Of a stretch of DNA of 10,431 nt, positions 6,704-10,431 are shown in pieces. The notes below the pieces were generated by a model that was not told the DNA's origin, ran no database searches, and saw nothing but the letters and a program-made list of their open reading frames with translations. Every line of letters begins with the position of its first letter. Within the stretch, counting starts at the first letter, position 1. The DNA comes from an uncultured Actinomyces sp. (GTDB lineage: Bacteria; Actinomycetota; Actinomycetes; Actinomycetales; Actinomycetaceae). The position numbers and the translations under genes were made by a program. The stretch spans positions 1 through 10,431 of the forward strand of contig CALEXZ010000057.1 of the NCBI GenBank assembly GCA_937926195.1, read 5' to 3'.

Positions 6704-8022
6704 GAGAAGACCGTGAGCAGGCGGGTGAACAGGCCCTGCATCCCGCACAGCAGCGGAAGCGTGGCCACGACCGTGAGGGTCTCAAGACGGTTGCCGAGCT
6801 GACGCAGGCGCACGCGGTTGTGCGAGGCCGGCCGGTACAGGCTCGTGCCCGCGGCGAGCACCGTCGTGCCGGCGACGGCGATCATCCGGACCGGGCCGTC
6901 GGGCAGCGCGGCGAAGGCGGGGACGACCGCCGCCCACAGGGCCAGGACCTCCAGCCGCAGCGGGAAGGCCCGTGAGCGCAGCAGGACCCCGACGACGAGG
7001 ACGGCGTCGAGCAGCAGAGGCCAGAGCCCGGTCCCCTGGGCGAGGACCCATGTCGACCAGGCGACGGCGCCCGCGCAGGCGAGCACCGCCCCCGCCATGG
7101 CGTCGTGCGAGCGTCGAAGGGCGAGGTCGACTCGTGGGCGCCGGGGCAGACGACCGGCGAGAGCCTCGTCGTCGAGGTGGGACGTGCCGGAGACGAGCAG
7201 TGCGGCCCACGGGATGATCCCAAGGATGATGAGTGCGCTGGTCCCGATGATCCCCGCCGTGAGCACAGGGGAGACGGGCAGGTCCACGAGGAGCAGCCGT
7301 ACGGCGGTGAAGATGACGGCGAGGGCGGCCCCGGTGACCCAGCCCTCGCGTCGGAGACCGAAGGTGATGACGGCGCAGGCGACGGCAACGAGAAGGATGG
7401 TGGCGCTGGGACCCCAGTGGACACCGTCGGTGTGCCAGGCGTGCACGGGCCGGGTGAGCAGTCCGAGGCCGAGGCACTGCAAGAGGGCCCCGGTGCCCGG
7501 CAGCGCCAGGTCGTCGTTGCGCGGCAGGCCGCTCCTGCGGGTCACGACGGCGCCCACGGCGAGGACGACGAGCCCGAGGCCACCAAGGAGGGCCAGCGCC
7601 CTGCCGTCGCCTCCCGCGGCGGAGCCCAGGAGTGAGTGCCCGAGGTAGGCGCTGGCGACGAGGGTGAGGGCGCCGGCTCCCAGGAGCCGGTCGGTGGGCA
7701 CCCACCGCCACGGGTGGTCGTCTGTGACGGCGGTGAGGGCCCCGGCGACGTCGGAGACCTCGGCCGGCGGGGGGACGTCGTCGTCGGGCAGGAGCCTGAG
7801 GATCTCGCCGTCGTGCACCTTCTGGGTCGCAAGATCCTGCTCGGGGTCGAGGATGCTGGCGTTGTCGCGGACAAGCCGCAGGGCGGGGAGGTTGGTGCCG
7901 TGGGTCGTGCCGAGCAGGTGGAGGAGCGAGGGCAGGTGGATGCCGATGGGCTCGTCCGAGGGCAGCACCATCTCGGCGCGTCGGTCGGGGGCGACGACGG
8001 TGACGCGTGTGTACGGGATCAT
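6700..8022 (-). CDS. eccD: EccD-like type VII secretion integral membrane protein
   Basis: 440-aa membrane component of the ESX/type VII secretion channel. Residues 1-80 form a ubiquitin-like (YukD-type) cytosolic domain (RVTVVAPDRRAEMVLPSDEP.., ending DGEILRLLPDDD). A linker with HPWRWVPTDR follows, then about 11 hydrophobic helices at roughly 113-134, 141-162, 174-190, 205-222, 229-247, 252-276, 309-328, 332-349, 355-373, 377-395 and 414-430. This architecture is that of EccD, which dimerises to form the membrane vestibule of the complex. The start ATG 8022 overlaps the stop of the upstream gene (ATGA), has AGGAG 5 bases before it (8028-8032), and fits the domain start; the longer open frame upstream is Arg/Pro-rich shadow. 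It ends overlapping the next gene. Confidence 0.9.
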   Translation of the reverse strand: MIPYTRVTVVAPDRRAEMVLPSDEPIGIHLPSLLHLLGTTHGTNLPALRLVRDNASILDPEQDLATQKVHDGEILRLLPDDDVPPPAEVSDVAGALTAVTDDHPWRWVPTDRLLGAGALTLVASAYLGHSLLGSAAGGDGRALALLGGLGLVVLAVGAVVTRRSGLPRNDDLALPGTGALLQCLGLGLLTRPVHAWHTDGVHWGPSATILLVAVACAVITFGLRREGWVTGAALAVIFTAVRLLLVDLPVSPVLTAGIIGTSALIILGIIPWAALLVSGTSHLDDEALAGRLPRRPRVDLALRRSHDAMAGAVLACAGAVAWSTWVLAQGTGLWPLLLDAVLVVGVLLRSRAFPLRLEVLALWAAVVPAFAALPDGPVRMIAVAGTTVLAAGTSLYRPASHNRVRLRQLGNRLETLTVVATLPLLCGMQGLFTRLLTVFS

Positions 8023-8285
8023 GGCTGCTCCTGCGCAGGTGGGGTCGGTGAGTCGGAGGGGGTGCTCGCGGCGCCGCCCCTGGCGAGCGAGCTGAGGTGG
8101 GTGGTGACGAAGGAGTAGCCGACGCATCCTGCGCTGGCGAGGGCCGCGACGACGAGGGAGGCCAGCAGGCGCGGCAGCACCGATCGTGGCTGGCCGTGTG
8201 CGGAGCCGCGCTCCAGGGCGGAGGTCAGGCGCCGACGGCGGACGCGGGCGCTGTCGAGGATGGCGTCGTCGGTGTCTCGTGCCAT
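8019..8285 (-). CDS. Small single-pass membrane protein, type VII operon
   Basis: 88-aa protein of no family I recognise. It has an acidic N-terminus, an Arg-rich patch (RVRRRR, 14-19), one hydrophobic helix (about 38-60, LLASLVVAALASAGCVGYSFV), and a Ser/Thr/Pro-rich tail (67-88). By the positive-inside rule the N-terminus is cytosolic and the tail is outside. The layout of a basic cytosolic stretch before one helix recalls the N-terminus of EccB, but the large EccB periplasmic domain is absent, so it is not EccB. C54 lies inside the helix and is not a convincing lipobox. The start ATG 8285 follows GGAGG by 8 bases, which lies in the end of the upstream gene, 3 bases away. It overlaps the eccD start. 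A small subunit of the secretion complex is plausible. Confidence 0.7.
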   Translation of the reverse strand: MARDTDDAILDSARVRRRRLTSALERGSAHGQPRSVLPRLLASLVVAALASAGCVGYSFVTTHLSSLARGGAASTPSDSPTPPAQEQP

Positions 8286-8288
8286 CGT

Positions 8289-9344
8289 TCAGCCCTCCGG
8301 GGCGCTGGGGCTGAGGATGCGGGCGAGGTTGCCGTCGGTGCCGTCGAGGGTGATGAGCAGCGCCGTCAGGGCGCGCCAGGAGGGCTCCGGGCTGGTGCCG
8401 AGGGGGATGAGTGCGCCGTGCCGACGGCCGCGGCCGGTGACGGTACCGCCGTGGCGCTGGACGAGGTCGGCGGCGTCGATCCCCAGCTGCTTGAGGCCGG
8501 GGGCTCCGATGAGGACGGTGAGGGGGGTGGTCAGCGGACGTGTCGAGGCCGGCAGGGTCCCGTCCGGGTAGCCAAAGGTTCGGTGCGCGAGGAGGAACTG
8601 GGGCTTGAGCTCGTTGCCGATGGCCGTGAAGGCGCTCATGCACTGATCGGTCCACTGCCCCAGGGGGAGCCAGCGAGGGTTGAGAACGAGCTCGAGGTAC
8701 TCCTCGAGGCCGTTGGAGGTGCGCGCGACCGTGAGGGTGCCGGACATGACGGAGCCGTCGGGGCCGTGTGCGGCGAGCATGAAGTGGACCTCGGGCATGT
8801 GCTTACGAGCCAGTGCTGTGAGTGCGTTGCGGTCCCAGAGCGCCCCGGCCGGCTCGTAACGTCCCCAGCTGAGCTCGGTGCCCTCCGGCATGAGGTGCTC
8901 GACGACGAGCTCGGCACAGCGCCCGAGGCTGGTGCTCCTGCGGGCGGGGTGGAACAGGGAGATGGACAGGGACAGCAGCGGTACGCGTGTCTCCAGCAGG
9001 TAGTGGGGGCCGGGCACGGTGCTGGCGTCGCGGACGAGCGGTCCGTGGGTGGCGAACTCGCGGACGCTGGGTGTCCAGCGTCCGCTGCGCAGGGTCCGGT
9101 AGCCGTCGTGCTGCTCCTCGACGAGGACGGCGCAGCCGGCGGCGTCGACGAGCCGGTCGAAGGCAGGAGTGAGGCGGGCGCGGTGGGCGACGACGAGGAT
9201 GAGCCTGACAGGTGGTGTCTGTGAGCGCATCGTGTGGATGTAGGCGGACAGGCCCTCGTCCATCGAGACGGTCGGTTCCTGGAGGTAGGTGACGGCGGTG
9301 GTGTCGTCGACACCCGCGTCGAGGTAGGGCAGGGGGTAGGCCAT
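8289..9344 (-). CDS. DUF6177-like protein, type VII secretion-associated
   Basis: 351-aa soluble protein. From memory it resembles the DUF6177 family found near type VII secretion genes of actinobacteria. The resemblance includes an N-terminal alpha/beta part (TVSMDEGLSAYIHTM.., VRLILVVAHRARLTPAFDRLV), a central WDRNALTALARKHMPE segment, and LTVARTSNGLEEYLELVL. No catalytic or nucleotide-binding motif, signal peptide or membrane helix is seen. Its biochemical role is not known to me. The ATG at 9344 gives an N-terminus (MAYPLPYLDAG) that fits; the ribosome site is weak (GCGAGAG). It lies 33 bases after the RDD-like gene and 3 bases before the 88-aa gene, so it is part of the operon. The family call rests on recall without a search. 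Confidence 0.65.
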   Translation of the reverse strand: MAYPLPYLDAGVDDTTAVTYLQEPTVSMDEGLSAYIHTMRSQTPPVRLILVVAHRARLTPAFDRLVDAAGCAVLVEEQHDGYRTLRSGRWTPSVREFATHGPLVRDASTVPGPHYLLETRVPLLSLSISLFHPARRSTSLGRCAELVVEHLMPEGTELSWGRYEPAGALWDRNALTALARKHMPEVHFMLAAHGPDGSVMSGTLTVARTSNGLEEYLELVLNPRWLPLGQWTDQCMSAFTAIGNELKPQFLLAHRTFGYPDGTLPASTRPLTTPLTVLIGAPGLKQLGIDAADLVQRHGGTVTGRGRRHGALIPLGTSPEPSWRALTALLITLDGTDGNLARILSPSAPEG

Positions 9345-9377
9345 GGTCGGCTCTCGCTTTCAGGGTTGTCGGGACGG

Positions 9378-9980
9378 TCAGGGAACGCGGGGGCGGCGCG
9401 TGGACGGTGCGAAGCTCGGCGGCAGCGCAGCCGCCGGGGGCGACGGTACGGAGGGAGGCGGGACCGGTGGTGCGACAGGAGGCATCGTCGGAGGCGCTGG
9501 GACAGGTCCGGCTCCGGTCGCTGCGCTGGTCCTGAGACCGCCGACCTTGGTGGGTGGGGCGGGCGGGACGGGAGGGACGGACGCATTGTGCGGGGACCAG
9601 GGGGAGGCTGGCGGGGGTGTTGCGGGTGCGGGTGTTGAGGCTGGAACGGGTGTTGCGGGCGACGGGGCGGTGGGCTCCGCTGCGGGCAGGGCGCCGGACA
9701 GGCTGCGTAGTGTCCCGCGGCTGGGATCCTGTGCGCGGCGCACGTCGTAGACCGTTGTGCCTCGGCAGTGGCCCGCGCGCAGGACGGCCACGATCGCACG
9801 AGGTGAGGCCGGAGGCAGGCCGGCGACGTCGTCAACGCACCTCAGGCCGAGCGCCCAGCCGCCGAGGCCCCGCCCGCGCAGGCAGTGAGCGGCAAGCAGC
9901 CCGACGAGGAGGACCAGTGACGTCAGGGTCTCTGCGAGCCGTACAGCAGGGACGCTGCGACACGCGACGGCAAGAGTCAC
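9378..9980 (-). CDS. RDD-like membrane protein fragment with long proline-rich tail (N-terminus apparently lost)
   Basis: About 200 aa from a GTG at 9980. The frame stays open upstream into the insertion sequence, so the true start is unclear. The first part has two hydrophobic stretches (bases about 9960-10003, read V-C-L-V-A-V-P-V-T-L-A-V, and residues 19-34). Then comes GRGLGGWALGLRCVDDVAGLP (37-56), similar to the loop of RDD-family proteins (GRTxGKxxLGLRVVD). RGTTVYDVRR (73-82) resembles the RDD end. The N-terminal Arg and Asp-Asp helix that names the family is not seen, and the third helix is short or missing. Residues 98-200 are Pro/Ala/Ser/Thr-rich low complexity. The IS3 end at 10004 abuts the first hydrophobic segment, so a 5' truncation by insertion is likely. 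No ribosome site is evident at the GTG. Confidence 0.5.
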   Translation of the reverse strand: MTLAVACRSVPAVRLAETLTSLVLLVGLLAAHCLRGRGLGGWALGLRCVDDVAGLPPASPRAIVAVLRAGHCRGTTVYDVRRAQDPSRGTLRSLSGALPAAEPTAPSPATPVPASTPAPATPPPASPWSPHNASVPPVPPAPPTKVGGLRTSAATGAGPVPAPPTMPPVAPPVPPPSVPSPPAAALPPSFAPSTRRPRVP

Positions 9981-10003
9981 CGGGACGGCGACGAGACATA
10001 CGT

Positions 10004-10431
10004 TGAAGCGCCCTGGGTTTCGTTCCGTGGTTAGACGGTCGCGGGCGCGGTCGTCATGGGGTGGGTGTAGGACGCTTCGACTTCCGCGGGGGTGCGGTAG
10101 CCGAGAGCTTCGTGCAGGCGGTCATGGTTCCACCAGTGGACCCAGCCCATGGTGGCGATTTCGACCGCCTCGGTGGACTCCCAGATCCTGCGCTGGGAGT
10201 GGATCAGTTCGGCCTTGAACAGGTCATTGACGGTCTCTGCGAGGGCGTTGTCGTAGGAGTCGCCGACGGTGGCGACTGATGCGGTGACGCCGGCGGTGAT
10301 CAACGCGGCTGAGTAGGCCAGGGAGACGTACTGGGCTCCGCGGTCGCTGTGGTGGATCAGCCCGCTCTCACTGCGTACTGCGCCGCTGGTCAGCAGGGCG
10401 TGTTCGAGCGCCAGCAGGGGCAGGCCCTCGG
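10004..10431 (-). mobile_element. IS3-family insertion sequence, 3' end (partial)
   Basis: The element contains a transposase end and terminates at about 10004 with TGAAGCGCCCTGGGTTTC, the TG...CA form and G/C-rich text typical of IS3-family terminal repeats. The other end lies beyond the window, so the repeat pair and target duplication cannot be confirmed; the expected duplicated bases adjacent to this end would be CGT (10001-10003). It sits against the RDD-like gene at the upstream edge of the secretion operon. Confidence 0.7.
10031..10431 (-). CDS. IS3-family transposase (OrfB, DDE integrase), C-terminal part
   Basis: The frame is open from the window edge (E-G-L-P-L-L-A-L-E-H..) to TAA at 10031-10033, about 133 residues. 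IHHSDRGAQYVS carries the second Asp of the DDE triad. VGDSYDNALAETVNDLFKAELI carries the final Glu region. WVHWWNHDRLHEALGYRTPAEVE is the conserved IS3/IS150 C-terminal end. The first catalytic Asp and the N-terminal helix-turn-helix part (OrfA) would be beyond the window. A TTG at 10303 sometimes taken as a start is internal. The enzyme cuts and joins the element ends. The sequence shows no frameshift within the visible part, so the element may be intact. Confidence 0.9.
   Translation of the reverse strand, partial: EGLPLLALEHALLTSGAVRSESGLIHHSDRGAQYVSLAYSAALITAGVTASVATVGDSYDNALAETVNDLFKAELIHSQRRIWESTEAVEIATMGWVHWWNHDRLHEALGYRTPAEVEASYTHPMTTAPATV

Noticed and set aside
8023..8655. A 211-residue N-terminal extension of EccD
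   Set aside because: It is Arg/Pro/His-rich, overlaps two upstream genes in another frame, and the ATG at 8022 has a good ribosome site and begins the ubiquitin-like domain.
8097..9224. 375-aa open frame on the + strand
   Set aside because: Antisense to the 88-aa and DUF6177-like genes; Gly/Ala/Glu-rich with no recognisable domain.
1..10431. CRISPR arrays, tRNA or rRNA genes
   Set aside because: No regularly spaced direct repeats with unique spacers and no recognisable tRNA or rRNA sequence were seen by eye.

Overview
This is a high-GC window. Its codon use, gene content and purine-rich Shine-Dalgarno sites point to an actinobacterium, and the ESX-type secretion genes point to Actinomyces or a close relative. 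The genus is an inference.

Left part (1-1288, + strand): three housekeeping or stress genes. These are the 3' end of asd (aspartate-semialdehyde dehydrogenase), a strong GC-rich hairpin terminator, trxA (thioredoxin) and dps (ferritin-like DNA-protection protein). A 14-bp inverted repeat just past dps probably ends transcription from both sides.

Right part (1304-9980, - strand, transcribed right to left): a compact type VII (ESX-like) secretion operon. In transcription order it holds a truncated proline-rich RDD-like membrane protein, a DUF6177-like protein, an 88-aa single-pass membrane protein, EccD (ubiquitin-like domain plus about 11 membrane helices), a MinD/ParA-like protein with a degenerate P-loop, EccC (the three-domain FtsK/SpoIIIE motor), and a 183-aa protein of unknown family. 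Three consecutive junctions are 4-base ATGA overlaps and the others are short gaps, so the genes are probably translated in a coupled way. EccC would be the energy source and EccD part of the inner-membrane channel. EccB, EccE, the mycosin protease and the WXG100 substrates are not in this window and, if present, lie elsewhere.

Two lesions mark the secretion locus. eccC is broken by a +1 frame change in a run of seven C (coding strand) inside its second ATPase domain. The operon's upstream end is occupied by an IS3-family insertion sequence (10004 to past 10431), which appears to have removed the start of the RDD-like gene. The locus may therefore be decaying or phase-variable in this strain, or the frame change may be a sequencing error. 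No stretch longer than 300 bases lacks a gene; the largest gap is 198-366.
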